DNA of 64,000 bases, taken from NCBI GenBank assembly GCA_024236295.1, contig JACKKT010000002.1, positions 1 through 64,000 on the forward strand, given 5' to 3'. Both the position numbers and the translations under genes were made by a program. The notes beneath the pieces were generated by a model. That model was not told the DNA's origin. It was given only the letters and a program-made list of their open reading frames with translations, and did no database searches. Positions 42,987 to 51,605 of this stretch are shown here, piece by piece. Positions within the stretch are counted from its first letter, which is position 1; every line of letters begins with the position of its first letter. Origin of the DNA: Kordiimonadaceae bacterium. GTDB taxonomy: Bacteria; Pseudomonadota; Alphaproteobacteria; Sphingomonadales; Emcibacteraceae.

Positions 42987-43601
42987 ATGAAAAAATTACT
43001 TATCACTACATCAATTATAACAGGGTTTTTGCTTCCTCTGCATAGCGCTTTCGCTCAAGGTCATTCTACCGACGGATTGTATGTTGGACTAGATGGCTCA
43101 TACGATCAGCTTAAAGATAATATTCTGGCAACACCTGAGAATATCTATAGTGCTGATGGCGCCGACATTGGTATTTTTGCTGGCTACAGACAATCACAAG
43201 ACCAATTTACTGTAGCGGCAGAAGTCCGGTATGGTTATAGCTTTGCTTCTAGAAAAACCTCTGTGGCGCCAATAGACGGCTTTGCCCTGACCCATGAATT
43301 CGGTGCAGCCGTATTGCCTGGCTTCTGGCTTCATGATCAATTTCTGGTTTATGGGCGTCTGGGCTATACTAGAGCAACACTGGTTGACACAATTAGCGGC
43401 GTAGAATTCACAAATACTGACGGCGCCGTTGAATATGGAGGCGGTGTAGAATTTTTCCCTGTCAACAATGTTTCTATACGTTTTGAATATACCAGGGCCA
43501 CATTCGAAGGCCAGCCTACTATTACTTATAACAGTATTCTTTATGATGACTGGAAAGTCAGAAGAAACCGCTTCCGGGCGGCGATTACAACAGCGTTTTA
43601 A
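42987..43601 (+). CDS. Small outer-membrane beta-barrel protein
   Basis: A 204-residue protein with a Sec signal (residues 1-23, A-F-A-Q) and an OMP_b-brl type barrel. It has alternating hydrophobic strands, 'GLYVGLDGSYDQL', 'GIFAGYRQSQDQFTVAAEVR', 'FLVYGRLGYTRATL', 'VEYGGGVEFFPV' and the C-terminal strand ending in Phe ('FRAAITTAF'). Terminal Phe is the signature recognised by the BAM assembly machinery. A strong bidirectional terminator follows at 43616-43644. Function unknown. Confidence 0.85.
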   Translation: MKKLLITTSIITGFLLPLHSAFAQGHSTDGLYVGLDGSYDQLKDNILATPENIYSADGADIGIFAGYRQSQDQFTVAAEVRYGYSFASRKTSVAPIDGFALTHEFGAAVLPGFWLHDQFLVYGRLGYTRATLVDTISGVEFTNTDGAVEYGGGVEFFPVNNVSIRFEYTRATFEGQPTITYNSILYDDWKVRRNRFRAAITTAF

Positions 43602-43615
43602 ATAGAACCAATTTA

Positions 43616-43644
43616 AAAAGCCGGTAGTAGTGCCGGCTTTTTTT
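43616..43644. terminator. Bidirectional terminator between the beta-barrel gene and the peroxiredoxin gene
   Basis: A stem AAAAGCCGG paired with CCGGCTTTT around an 8-nt loop, followed by T8 on the plus strand. The A-run on the other side lets it act for the convergent peroxiredoxin as well. Confidence 0.88.
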
Positions 43645-43661
43645 ATAATATTTATGAATTA

Positions 43662-44186
43662 TTACTTCAGTGATTTTATATAATTATACATAGTATCAGC
43701 ATCCGATACTTCAAAAGGGTCAGTTGGACAATTATCGCTATAACCCGGTTCAGCAAATAATTTAACAATTTCGCCGTCATCGACCAGCATTGAATAACGC
43801 CAGCTGCGCATTCCAAAACCAAGATTCTCCTTATTCACGAGCATTCCCATCTTGCGGGTAAATTCGCCGTTCCCATCAGGTAACAGAAATACATTTTTTG
43901 CTTTCTGACTTAATCCCCACTGATACATGACAAACGCATCATTAACAGAAATACAAACGATTTTATCAATACCTAGTGCTTTAAATTCGTCATATAGCTC
44001 TTCGTATCTGGGAAGATGGCTGGTTGAACAAGTCGGAGTAAAGGCGCCTGGCAATGAAAATACAATGACTTTTTTACCGCTAAAAATTTCATGGCTGCTT
44101 AAATCCTTCCACTCAAACGGGTTTGGACCCCCAAGTGCATCATTTCTCACTCTGGTCTTAAAAATAACTTCTGGAACATGTGTCAT
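43662..44186 (-). CDS. Peroxiredoxin of the Prx5 type
   Basis: A 174-residue protein (from the ATG at 44186, with AAGGAA about 6 bp upstream; a longer frame from 44258 is not needed). It has the Prx5 pattern 'VIVFSLPGAFTPTCSTSHLP' with the peroxidatic Cys in P-T-C-S and Arg in 'FGMRSWRYSML'. These enzymes reduce peroxides with glutathione, glutaredoxin or thioredoxin as reductant. A further Cys ('IVCISVNDAF') might act as resolving residue. It is divergent from the first aminotransferase gene (about 180 bp). Confidence 0.92.
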   Translation of the reverse strand: MTHVPEVIFKTRVRNDALGGPNPFEWKDLSSHEIFSGKKVIVFSLPGAFTPTCSTSHLPRYEELYDEFKALGIDKIVCISVNDAFVMYQWGLSQKAKNVFLLPDGNGEFTRKMGMLVNKENLGFGMRSWRYSMLVDDGEIVKLFAEPGYSDNCPTDPFEVSDADTMYNYIKSLK

Positions 44187-44364
44187 ATCTAATTCCTTTA
44201 AATTAAAATTTTTCATATAGTTACTTAATACATTGGATAAGTTCCAAAGTAAGATCAAATTTGACCTATGTCCACCAAAAGAATTTTTCTTGCCAGACGT
44301 ATAATATATATTACATATAAACCAACAAGATTTGAAATCTTTTCAGAACGAAAGAGGATAAAAA

Positions 44365-45483
44365 ATGACAAATAACTTAACCCGCCGTGATTGGCTAATA
44401 GGCGGATCTGCACTTGCCGGTACTATGCTGGTTTCAAAAATGGCGGCGGCACAAACTGTCCCAGCTGCTAATTTGAATCCGACACCGGAAAACCCTATCC
44501 GTGCCGGGTTTAACGAGAATGTCTATGGTCATTCCCTGAAAGCAAAAAAAGTGATGGTGAAGGCTGCTGAGACAGCCCATCTTTATGATTTTTTCGGCCA
44601 GCGTGTTTTAAATAAAGTTATTTCAGAAATGGAAAATCTGCCCGGTGATCATATTGCTATTGAAAATGGATCAACCCCTTTTCTTGAAAAAGCTGCCTTT
44701 GCCTGCGCAATTAAACAGGGAAAAGTACTCACCTCAAACCCCACATATTCCAGCACTCCCGGCACAGCAAAACAGCTTGGTCTTGAAGTTATAGCCGTTC
44801 CAGTTGATGAAGATATGGGCATTGATTTGGAAGCAATGCGCGCCGCAATGACAGATGAAGTCAAGTTGGTTTATCTATGCAACCCTAACAACCCTATCCC
44901 GAGTATCATTGAGAAAAATGCCCTTCGCGAATTTTGTATTGAAATGTCAAAACGGGCTTTGGTCCTTATTGATGAAGCTTACTACGAATATGTAGATAAT
45001 CCTGACTTTGCATCCATGAAAGACCTGGTCACAGATTATCCTAATATCATTATCTGTAGAACAGCTTCCAAAATTCATGGATTTGCAGGTGTACGTATCG
45101 GATTTGCTTTTGCCCATCCGGATACTTTACGTCTTATTACTGGTCCTTTTAACTTGTCGCTAAGTAATGTTGCCGTTGCCGGTGCAATTGAAAGCTATCA
45201 GGATATTGAATATCAGAATTTCATTAAACAGAAAAACCGTGAATCCATGGATATTCTTGAAAATATGTTTGAGGAACTTGGAGTGAGGTATGTTAAATCC
45301 AACTCAAACTTTGCCTTTTTCGATGCGGGCCGTCCCTCAACAGAAGTGGCTGAAGCTCTAAAAGAGCGCGGTATTTTAAGCGGTCGCCCATTCCCTCCCT
45401 TTACGAACTGGGTACGGATGAGCACTGTAAAACCCGAAGAAATGCAATATGTTGTTGATGTCTATAAGCAATTATTTGCCTAA
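44365..45483 (+). CDS. Tat-exported HisC-fold PLP aminotransferase, array member 1
   Basis: A 372-residue protein with a twin-arginine signal (L-T-R-R-D-W-L-I-G, then a hydrophobic stretch to A-A-A-Q near residue 30). A complete class-I/II aminotransferase of the histidinol-phosphate type follows. Seen: 'FNENVYG' (49-55), 'CNPNNPIPS' (172-180), Asp 203 and Tyr 206 in 'LIDEAYYEYV', PLP Lys 236 in 'TASKIHGFAG', and Arg 351 in 'NWVRMS' for the substrate carboxylate. It should be loaded with PLP in the cytoplasm and exported folded. It differs from the others by E-N-G-S-T in place of the usual A-G-S region. Own transcription unit with terminator at 45512-45542. Cytosolic histidine synthesis is unlikely. 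Substrate unknown. Confidence 0.85.
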   Translation: MTNNLTRRDWLIGGSALAGTMLVSKMAAAQTVPAANLNPTPENPIRAGFNENVYGHSLKAKKVMVKAAETAHLYDFFGQRVLNKVISEMENLPGDHIAIENGSTPFLEKAAFACAIKQGKVLTSNPTYSSTPGTAKQLGLEVIAVPVDEDMGIDLEAMRAAMTDEVKLVYLCNPNNPIPSIIEKNALREFCIEMSKRALVLIDEAYYEYVDNPDFASMKDLVTDYPNIIICRTASKIHGFAGVRIGFAFAHPDTLRLITGPFNLSLSNVAVAGAIESYQDIEYQNFIKQKNRESMDILENMFEELGVRYVKSNSNFAFFDAGRPSTEVAEALKERGILSGRPFPPFTNWVRMSTVKPEEMQYVVDVYKQLFA

Positions 45484-45511
45484 AAAAGCACATCCATAGA
45501 TCATTTTCTTG

Positions 45512-45542
45512 AATGGCCGGATATTGATCCGGCCATTTTTTT
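45512..45542 (+). terminator. Terminator between array members 1 and 2
   Basis: An 11-bp perfect stem (AATGGCCGGAT paired with ATCCGGCCATT) with a 4-nt loop, followed by a T-run; it begins 29 bp after the stop of member 1. Confidence 0.93.
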
Positions 45543-45570
45543 AAAGCACTAATTTGTCTTGGACTTTAAT

Positions 45571-45582
45571 TCACAATTGTGA
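45571..45582. promoter_or_regulatory. 12-bp perfect palindrome in the promoter region of array members 2-5
   Basis: TCACAATTGTGA is a perfect palindrome. It falls between a possible -35 (TTGGAC, 45559-45564) and an AT-rich -10 region (45582-45588) upstream of the member 2 start at 45639. It could be an operator of the four-gene operon; no regulator gene is adjacent. Confidence 0.35.
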
Positions 45583-45638
45583 TTATATGTTACAATATAG
45601 CAATAAACAAAATATAGCCAATATTGAAAGACAAAACC

Positions 45639-46763
45639 ATGACCACCAACCTTACACGTCGCCAATGGCTTGCAGGGACTACTACAGCGGCCGCAAGTAG
45701 CCTGTTACTTTCTGGTGTAAAAGCATCAGCACAGACATTTATGGCCCCTAATGTAAATCCAACGGCCGAAAATCCAATTCGTGCCCATCTTAATGAAAAT
45801 ACATATGGTCAGTCCCTGAAAGCGCGAAAAGCTATCGCTGACGCAGCCGATGATGCCCATAAATATGCGTTTGAGGATATTTTCAAACTTATTGGATTGA
45901 TGGCAAAACTGCAGGATATCCCAAAAGAATATGTTGGCATTGGTGCCGGGTCCACCGAGTTTCTGGAAAAAGCAGCCGTTTTTAATGCTCTTGATGGTGG
46001 CGACTTACTTCTACCGACACCTACTTATGGTGATATTGGCCGCTTCAGTCGGGCGCTTGGCTCCAATCTTATTGAGGTCCCGGTGGGCGATGATATGGCA
46101 ATCAATCTGGAAGCCATGCGAAGGGCGATGACAAAAAATGTTAAGCTTATTTATCTATGTAATCCAAATAACCCGATCCCGACAATCATAGAAAAAAATG
46201 CGCTAAAAGAATTTTGCAATGAATTTTCACCGCAGGCAACAATTCTGATTGATGAAGCCTATTTTGAATATGTTGATAATCCGAATTACGAAAGCATGAT
46301 CGGCCTGGTAAAAGAAAATAAAAATATTATTGTCACCAGAACGGCCTCAAAGATACATGCCTTTGCCGGCACACGAATTGGAGTTTGTTTTGCCCATCCC
46401 GATATTATTAAGCGCATGTTTTCGCTTTTTGCCAATACATTAAACCTGTCTGCAATGCGTGGTGCATATGCAAGTTATCAGGATTTTGAGTATCAGAATT
46501 TCCTGAAGCAGAAAAATAAGGAATGTCAAAAAATTATTTATAAAATGCTGGATGACATGGGACTTGAATATAAGGAAAGCAATGCAAACTTCCTGTTTTT
46601 CAACGCCGGACGACCATCAAGTGAAGTCGCGGAGACCATGAAAAAACACCATATCTTAACTGGACGCGAATTTAAGCCATTTACCAATTGGGTTCGCTTA
46701 AGTCTTTCAAAACCGGAAGAGATGCAATTATTCGCCGATATTTATAAACGTGAATTTGGATAA
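45639..46763 (+). CDS. Tat-exported HisC-fold PLP aminotransferase, array member 2
   Basis: A 374-residue protein with Tat signal N-L-T-R-R-Q-W-L-A-G and hydrophobic core to about residue 32. The fold is the same as that of its neighbours: 'LNENTYG' (51-57), 'CNPNNPIPT' (174-182), Asp 205, PLP Lys 238 in 'TASKIHAFAG', Arg 353 in 'NWVRLS'. Group features shared with members 1 and 3 are 'IIEKNAL', Q-N-F-L-K-Q-K-N and T-N-W-V-R. The ATG at 45639 is preferred to the TTG 15 bp upstream because the Tat motif then begins at residue 5 as in the others. First gene of a four-gene run (members 2-5) without terminators between them. The start lies 97 bp after the member 1 terminator. Confidence 0.84.
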   Translation: MTTNLTRRQWLAGTTTAAASSLLLSGVKASAQTFMAPNVNPTAENPIRAHLNENTYGQSLKARKAIADAADDAHKYAFEDIFKLIGLMAKLQDIPKEYVGIGAGSTEFLEKAAVFNALDGGDLLLPTPTYGDIGRFSRALGSNLIEVPVGDDMAINLEAMRRAMTKNVKLIYLCNPNNPIPTIIEKNALKEFCNEFSPQATILIDEAYFEYVDNPNYESMIGLVKENKNIIVTRTASKIHAFAGTRIGVCFAHPDIIKRMFSLFANTLNLSAMRGAYASYQDFEYQNFLKQKNKECQKIIYKMLDDMGLEYKESNANFLFFNAGRPSSEVAETMKKHHILTGREFKPFTNWVRLSLSKPEEMQLFADIYKREFG

Positions 46764-46785
46764 TAAAATCATCAGGGAGGAAAAA

Positions 46786-47913
46786 ATGAAATATAATTTA
46801 ACAAGACGTGAATGGCTGGTTGGCAGTAGCGCTATCGCCGGTGGTTTAATGCTGGGCGGTGCCGTATCAGCACAGGAAATGGCCCAGATGATGAATATGG
46901 GGGCACCGATTAGCAAGGATAACCCCATCCGAATGACCAATAATGAAAATCCTTATGGGATTAGCCCAAAAGTCATGAAGGTTATTATTGAGGCCTACAA
47001 ATTGGCGCATACATATAATTTTACTACGGGTAGAAAACTGATCAAGGTTATTTCTGACATCGAAAATATTCCGGAAAATACAATTGCGGTTGGTGCGGGT
47101 TCCACTGAATATCTTATGGCTGCCGGGGCTCTTTGTGGCATCGCCGGTGGTGATCTGATCGCCGCTTACCCGACCTATGCCAGCATCACCAGAACGGCTC
47201 AGAATTTTGGTGCCAAACTGATATCTGTTCCTGTAGGCGGCGACATGAGCATTGATCTTGATGCAATGCGAAAAGCAGTTACGAATAACACCAAATGTAT
47301 TTATCTTTGCAACCCCAACAATCCGATCCCAAGCATCATTGAAAAAAATGCACTTGAACAATTCTGTCTGGAAATGTCGAAAAAAGCGATGATTGTGATT
47401 GATGAAGCCTATTATGAATATGCACGCGATCCAAATTATTCAACAATGTCACATCTGGTCAAAGACAATCCGAATATTGTTGTGCTCAGAACAGCTTCAA
47501 AAATACATGCTTTTGCCAATGTACGCATCGGTTTTGCCTTTGCCCATCCAGATACATTAAAAGAGCTACTTAAATTTCGCTCAAATACAACTTCTTACCC
47601 CGCATTAATGGGTGCCATCACAAGTTATCAGGATAAGGAACACCAAAAATTCATTATAGATAAAAATTATGAATCAATGGATATCCTATATAAAATGTTT
47701 GATGATCTTGGAATGCGTTATATAAAATCCAATACAAATTTTGTGTATGCCGATGCAGGACAAGACGCACAAATCGTTCATGACAAATTGCTCGAGTCAG
47801 GTATATTAATTGGACGCAAATTTGAACCATTCACAAACTGGATCCGGATCAGTACGGCTAAACCTGAAGAAACGGAATATTTTGTGAAAGTTTATAAAAG
47901 GGACTTTGGCTGA
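46786..47913 (+). CDS. Tat-exported HisC-fold PLP aminotransferase, array member 3
   Basis: A 375-residue protein with Tat signal N-L-T-R-R-E-W-L-V-G, cleaved near A-V-S-A-Q (30). Catalytic set: 'NNENPYG' (52-58), 'CNPNNPIPS' (175-183), Asp 206, PLP Lys 239 in 'TASKIHAFAN', Arg 354 in 'NWIRIS'. Asn follows Ala in A-F-A-N-V-R-I-G-F where the others have Gly, a local difference next to the PLP lysine. A GGGAGG site precedes the ATG at 46786, 22 bp after the member 2 stop; an earlier start inside member 2 is not needed. The mature N-terminus is unusually Met-rich ('EMAQMMNMGA'). Confidence 0.84.
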   Translation: MKYNLTRREWLVGSSAIAGGLMLGGAVSAQEMAQMMNMGAPISKDNPIRMTNNENPYGISPKVMKVIIEAYKLAHTYNFTTGRKLIKVISDIENIPENTIAVGAGSTEYLMAAGALCGIAGGDLIAAYPTYASITRTAQNFGAKLISVPVGGDMSIDLDAMRKAVTNNTKCIYLCNPNNPIPSIIEKNALEQFCLEMSKKAMIVIDEAYYEYARDPNYSTMSHLVKDNPNIVVLRTASKIHAFANVRIGFAFAHPDTLKELLKFRSNTTSYPALMGAITSYQDKEHQKFIIDKNYESMDILYKMFDDLGMRYIKSNTNFVYADAGQDAQIVHDKLLESGILIGRKFEPFTNWIRISTAKPEETEYFVKVYKRDFG

Positions 47914-47938
47914 TTATTAATTATTGAAGGGGAGGAAA

Positions 47939-49057
47939 ATGACAAAACTAACGAGACGTGACTGGCTGAAAGGGACAACAGCCGTAGCAGGTGGGCTTGT
48001 GCTTGCAAAAGCAGCGCAGGCACAAAGTGTAACCGTGGAAGGGTATGTTCCCACACCGGACAATCCGATCCGTATGAGTTCAAATGAAAATCCGTATGGT
48101 GTAAACCGGGCCGCCCGCAATGCCATGAACAAATCCTATGACGTCGCTCATAAATATGGCAACAGTGGTCAACGGGAACTTATGGAGCTGATCGCCGGGC
48201 GGGAAAATATATCAACCAAAAATATGATGATTACGGCGGGGTCTTCAGAAATTCTTCACACGCTCGCCCTTATCACAGGTCTGGAAGGTGGCAGCATACT
48301 GGCCCCTAACCCGACATTTGATAATAATTTCATGAAATATGCTGATCGAATGGGCATCAATAAAATCCGCGTTCCTGTTGATGAGAATATGGCCATTGAC
48401 CTTGATGCTATGCGTAAAGCCATGACAGATGATGTCCGGATTATTTATATTGTTAATCCGAATAATCCCACGCCGACAATATTACATGCGGACGAGCTTA
48501 GTGATTTCTGTAAGGAAATGTCAAAAAAATGCTACGTGTTTGTTGATGAAGCCTATTATGAATATGTGGACGATCCCAATTATAAAACCATGATCCCGCT
48601 TGCAGTCGAAACAGACAATATGATTGTGACCAGAACCGCTTCCAAAATTCATGGTTTCGCAGGGGTTCGTATTGGTTTTGGCTTTGGCACAACGGCAATG
48701 CTTCAAAAAATCAAGGATAAACTGACAGGGTCCGTTAGTACAGTCAGTGTGCATGGTGCACTTGCCAGTTATAAGGATACCGATTATCAGGATTTTGTGA
48801 TCCGAAAAAATAAGGAATCCCTGGCAATTCTCTATAAGCTTTTTGATAAACATAATCTTCGCTATATCAAATCCAATACAAATTTCACCTATTTTGAAAC
48901 CGGCATGGAAGCCAGTGAATTTGGTGAACGCATGAAAAAACATGGCATCCAGGTCGGTCGTCCATTTGAACCCTTTACAAAATGGTGTCGGATCAGCACG
49001 GCAAAGCCCGAAGATATGGACTATTTTGTAGAAGTTTACGAAAAAGAATTTACCTGA
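47939..49057 (+). CDS. Tat-exported HisC-fold PLP aminotransferase, array member 4
   Basis: A 372-residue protein with Tat signal K-L-T-R-R-D-W-L-K-G, cleaved near A-A-Q-A-Q (29). After the signal comes 'SVTVEGYVPTPDNPIRMSS', almost the same as in members 5 and 7. Catalytic set: 'NPNNPTPT' (173-180), Asp 203, PLP Lys 236 in 'TASKIHGFAG', Arg 351 in 'KWCRIS'. It belongs to the second sequence group (members 4-7), with S-Y-K-D-T and F-D-K-H-N-L-R-Y patterns. It has I-V-N-P-N-N-P-T in place of L-C-N-P-N-N-P-I. Its own start has a GGGGAGG site 25 bp after member 3. Confidence 0.84.
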   Translation: MTKLTRRDWLKGTTAVAGGLVLAKAAQAQSVTVEGYVPTPDNPIRMSSNENPYGVNRAARNAMNKSYDVAHKYGNSGQRELMELIAGRENISTKNMMITAGSSEILHTLALITGLEGGSILAPNPTFDNNFMKYADRMGINKIRVPVDENMAIDLDAMRKAMTDDVRIIYIVNPNNPTPTILHADELSDFCKEMSKKCYVFVDEAYYEYVDDPNYKTMIPLAVETDNMIVTRTASKIHGFAGVRIGFGFGTTAMLQKIKDKLTGSVSTVSVHGALASYKDTDYQDFVIRKNKESLAILYKLFDKHNLRYIKSNTNFTYFETGMEASEFGERMKKHGIQVGRPFEPFTKWCRISTAKPEDMDYFVEVYEKEFT

Positions 49058-49089
49058 ATTATAAACGAGAATAATAAGGAAAAAAATAT

Positions 49090-50214
49090 ATGAGAGAATT
49101 AACAAGACGCGACTGGCTTAAAGGCACATCTTCACTGGCAGCGGCCAGTCTTGTGTTTGCAACGTCAGCCGCCCAGGGGCAAAGTGTAACGGTTAAGGGA
49201 TATGTCCCGACAAAGGACAACCCGATCCGCATGAGTTCCAATGAAAACCCCTATGGCATTACCCGCTCTGCCCGAAACGCTATGACCGCTGCTTATGATG
49301 TATCGCATCTTTATAGCGGATCCGGTCGCCGCGAATTATCGGAGCTTATTGCCCAAAACGAAGGTATATCCCCTAATAATATTGCTATTGGTTCAGGATC
49401 AAAAGAATTTCTGAAGGCTATGGCACTGATCACAAAGCTGGATAATGGCAGCGTCCTGGCTGCAAATCCGACTTATCACGACCTCGTTCGTTATAGCGGT
49501 TGGGTGGGCTCTAAAATACATTGGGTTGATGTATCAAAAGATGACATATCCATTGATCTCGATGCTATGCGTGCAGCTTATACCGATGATGTAAAAATCA
49601 TATATCTTTGCAATCCAAACAACCCGATCCCAACCATTATGCATAAGGATAAACTACGGGAATTTTGCATTGAAATGTCTAAGAAATGCTATGTATTAGT
49701 TGATGAAGCCTATCACGAATATGTAACCGACCCCAATTATGAATCCATGGCAAAACTGGCGGCAGAAACCGACAATATGATTGTGACCAGAACCGCATCA
49801 AAAGTTCATGGTTTTGCAGGAATTAGAGTTGGTTTTGCTTTTGCCAAACCGGAACTTCTTGACATGATCAATAAACGCATAACGGGTACAGTAAATACAG
49901 CCGCAGTACATGGCGCACTTGCCAGTTATAAGGACAAGGAATATATTGATTTTGTTCTTCAAAAAAATAAGGAAGCACTGGACATCCTCTATAGCCTGTT
50001 TGAAAAGCATAATGTCAGACATATCAAGGCCAATAGCAATTTTACATTCTTTGAAACCGGTATAAATTTTGACGAGGTTAAACAACGTTTTCTCAATCAT
50101 GGCATTGATGTCGGAAGACCATTCCCGCCTTTTTTAACCTGGTGTCGGGTCAGCACTGCGAAACCTGAAGACATGAAATATTTTGCTGAGGTTTATGAAA
50201 AAGAATTCGTCTAA
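49090..50214 (+). CDS. Tat-exported HisC-fold PLP aminotransferase, array member 5
   Basis: A 374-residue protein with Tat signal E-L-T-R-R-D-W-L-K-G, cleaved near A-Q-G-Q (31). Mature N-terminus 'SVTVKGYVPTKDNPIRMSS'. Catalytic set: 'SNENPYG' (50-56), 'CNPNNPIPT' (174-182), Asp 205 in 'VDEAYHEYV', PLP Lys 238 in 'TASKVHGFAG', Arg 353 in 'TWCRVS'. The His in Y-H-E-Y-V is shared only with member 6; the others have Tyr or Phe. It is the last gene of the members 2-5 operon (32-bp gap to member 4) and ends at a terminator (50239-50276). AAGGA precedes the ATG. Confidence 0.84.
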   Translation: MRELTRRDWLKGTSSLAAASLVFATSAAQGQSVTVKGYVPTKDNPIRMSSNENPYGITRSARNAMTAAYDVSHLYSGSGRRELSELIAQNEGISPNNIAIGSGSKEFLKAMALITKLDNGSVLAANPTYHDLVRYSGWVGSKIHWVDVSKDDISIDLDAMRAAYTDDVKIIYLCNPNNPIPTIMHKDKLREFCIEMSKKCYVLVDEAYHEYVTDPNYESMAKLAAETDNMIVTRTASKVHGFAGIRVGFAFAKPELLDMINKRITGTVNTAAVHGALASYKDKEYIDFVLQKNKEALDILYSLFEKHNVRHIKANSNFTFFETGINFDEVKQRFLNHGIDVGRPFPPFLTWCRVSTAKPEDMKYFAEVYEKEFV

Positions 50215-50238
50215 GTTATTTTTTTCCAATCTAATTTT

Positions 50239-50276
50239 AAAAAGGTATTCTGAGAAATTGAGAATACCTTTTTTTT
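50239..50276 (+). terminator. Terminator between array members 5 and 6
   Basis: A 13-bp stem (50239-50251 with 50261-50273) with a 9-nt loop and a T-run extending to 50276; it follows the member 5 stop by 24 bp. Confidence 0.93.
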
Positions 50277-50291
50277 ACCTTAACGAAAAAC

Positions 50292-50319
50292 GTGACATTT
50301 TTAAAAAAACTGATATCGT
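50292..50319 (+). promoter_or_regulatory. Putative promoter of array member 6 (GTGACA-N16-TATCGT)
   Basis: A -35-like GTGACA and a -10-like TATCGT separated by 16 bp, 45 bp upstream of the start of member 6. The same hexamers and spacing (last hexamer TATCCT) occur upstream of member 7 at 51546-51573, supporting a shared promoter type. Confidence 0.4.
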
Positions 50320-50364
50320 TAGTTACATTATTTCATAACAATTTAAAATTATAGGGAACACAAA

Positions 50365-51486
50365 ATGTCAAACGAGATATCAAGAAGGGATTGGCTTAAA
50401 GGTGGCTCCGCCATGGCCGCCGTTGCAATGGTTATGGGTAGTCGCGCCTATGCACAAAATATGGCTGTGCCGGGCTTCGTCCCGACGCCGGAAAACCCGA
50501 TCCGACTGGGAACAAATGAGAATCCTTACGGGCTGTCCAAGTCTGCGCAAAAAGGGATCGTTGATGTGTTTAATATTGCGCATCAGTATGGACGCGGGCG
50601 GTATATGGACCTGGTCAATGTTCTGTCAAAAATGGAAGGCGTTGACCCAAAAAATATGACATTCTCTGCCGGGTCCGGTGAAATATTAAAAACTCTTGGG
50701 CTTATTACTTTTGTCGAAGGCGGCAGTGTATTATCTGCCAATCCGACCTATCATGATCTTATCCGATATGCGGAACGACGAGGTGTCAAAATCAAGCAGG
50801 TGCCTGTAACAGACACTATGACGATTGATCTTGACGCTGTCAGAAAAGCCTATACCGACGATGTGGGGATTATTTATCTGGTAAACCCTAACAACCCGCT
50901 TCCCACCATCATGGAAAAAAACAAGCTTAAGGAATTCTGCCTCGAGATGTCCAAAAAATGTCTAGTCTTTATTGATGAAGCTTATCATGAGTATGTCGAT
51001 AACCCGGATTATGAAACCATGGTGCCCCTGGCAACACAAAATGAGAATATTATGGTTGCCAGAACTGCCTCCAAAATTCATGGCTTTGCCGGCGTCCGGC
51101 TAGGGATCGCCTATTCTTCTGAAAAATGGATTAGTAAGCTTCGTGAATTTATGACCGGCTCGGTCAGTCAGCTGGCTGTCGCCGGTGCTGCTGCCAGTTA
51201 TCAGGATATTGAAACACAGAATTTCTGCCGCCGTAAGAATAAGGAAGCGCTTAAGATTACTTATGATCTGTTTGATAAGCACGGTGTGGAATATGTAAAA
51301 TCGAATGCCAATTTTGTTTTCTATAAAACCGGCCTTGATATTGAAGACGTCAGAAAAAGATATTTAGAAAACGGCATTGTTGTCGCCCGTCCATTCCCGC
51401 CTTTCCTTGACTGGTGCCGGGTCAGCATGGGAAAACCTGAGGATATGCAGTATTTTGCAAAAGTGTTTGAAAAAGAATTTGTTTAA
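50365..51486 (+). CDS. Tat-exported HisC-fold PLP aminotransferase, array member 6
   Basis: A 373-residue protein with Tat signal E-I-S-R-R-D-W-L-K-G, cleaved near A-Y-A-Q (31), mature N-terminus 'NMAVPGFVPTPENPIRLGT'. Catalytic set: 'NENPYG' (51-56), 'VNPNNPLPT' (173-181), Asp 204 in 'IDEAYHEYV', PLP Lys 237 in 'TASKIHGFAG', Arg 352 in 'DWCRVS'. Residues after the lysine diverge (R-L-G-I-A-Y-S-S in place of R-I-G-F-G-F-G), so its active-site surroundings probably differ. Transcribed alone from its own promoter, ended by a terminator. Confidence 0.84.
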   Translation: MSNEISRRDWLKGGSAMAAVAMVMGSRAYAQNMAVPGFVPTPENPIRLGTNENPYGLSKSAQKGIVDVFNIAHQYGRGRYMDLVNVLSKMEGVDPKNMTFSAGSGEILKTLGLITFVEGGSVLSANPTYHDLIRYAERRGVKIKQVPVTDTMTIDLDAVRKAYTDDVGIIYLVNPNNPLPTIMEKNKLKEFCLEMSKKCLVFIDEAYHEYVDNPDYETMVPLATQNENIMVARTASKIHGFAGVRLGIAYSSEKWISKLREFMTGSVSQLAVAGAAASYQDIETQNFCRRKNKEALKITYDLFDKHGVEYVKSNANFVFYKTGLDIEDVRKRYLENGIVVARPFPPFLDWCRVSMGKPEDMQYFAKVFEKEFV

Positions 51487-51505
51487 AAAATTATAGAAAA
51501 TTTAG

Positions 51506-51537
51506 AAAGGCATCGCCTCACCTGGCGGTGCCTTTTT
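51506..51537 (+). terminator. Terminator between array members 6 and 7
   Basis: A stem of 12 bp with one G-U pair (AAAGGCATCGCC with GGCGGTGCCTTT), a 6-nt loop and a following T-run. Confidence 0.9.
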
Positions 51538-51545
51538 CTATTTAA

Positions 51546-51573
51546 GTGACAAATTGATAATTTTTGCTATCCT
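51546..51573 (+). promoter_or_regulatory. Putative promoter of array member 7 (GTGACA-N16-TATCCT)
   Basis: A GTGACA/TATCCT pair with a 16-bp spacer, 32 bp upstream of the start of member 7 and directly after the preceding terminator. It matches the element upstream of member 6 in spacing and both hexamers apart from one base. Confidence 0.4.
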
Positions 51574-51605
51574 TTCAAAGTTCAACAAAATGAAGGGAAA
51601 CTAAA

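Noticed and set aside
44259..44364. Promoter of array member 1 with TATAAT at 44300-44305
   Set aside because: A perfect -10 hexamer is visible, but no acceptable -35 lies 16-18 bp upstream. TTGACC at 44261-44266 is 33 bp away.
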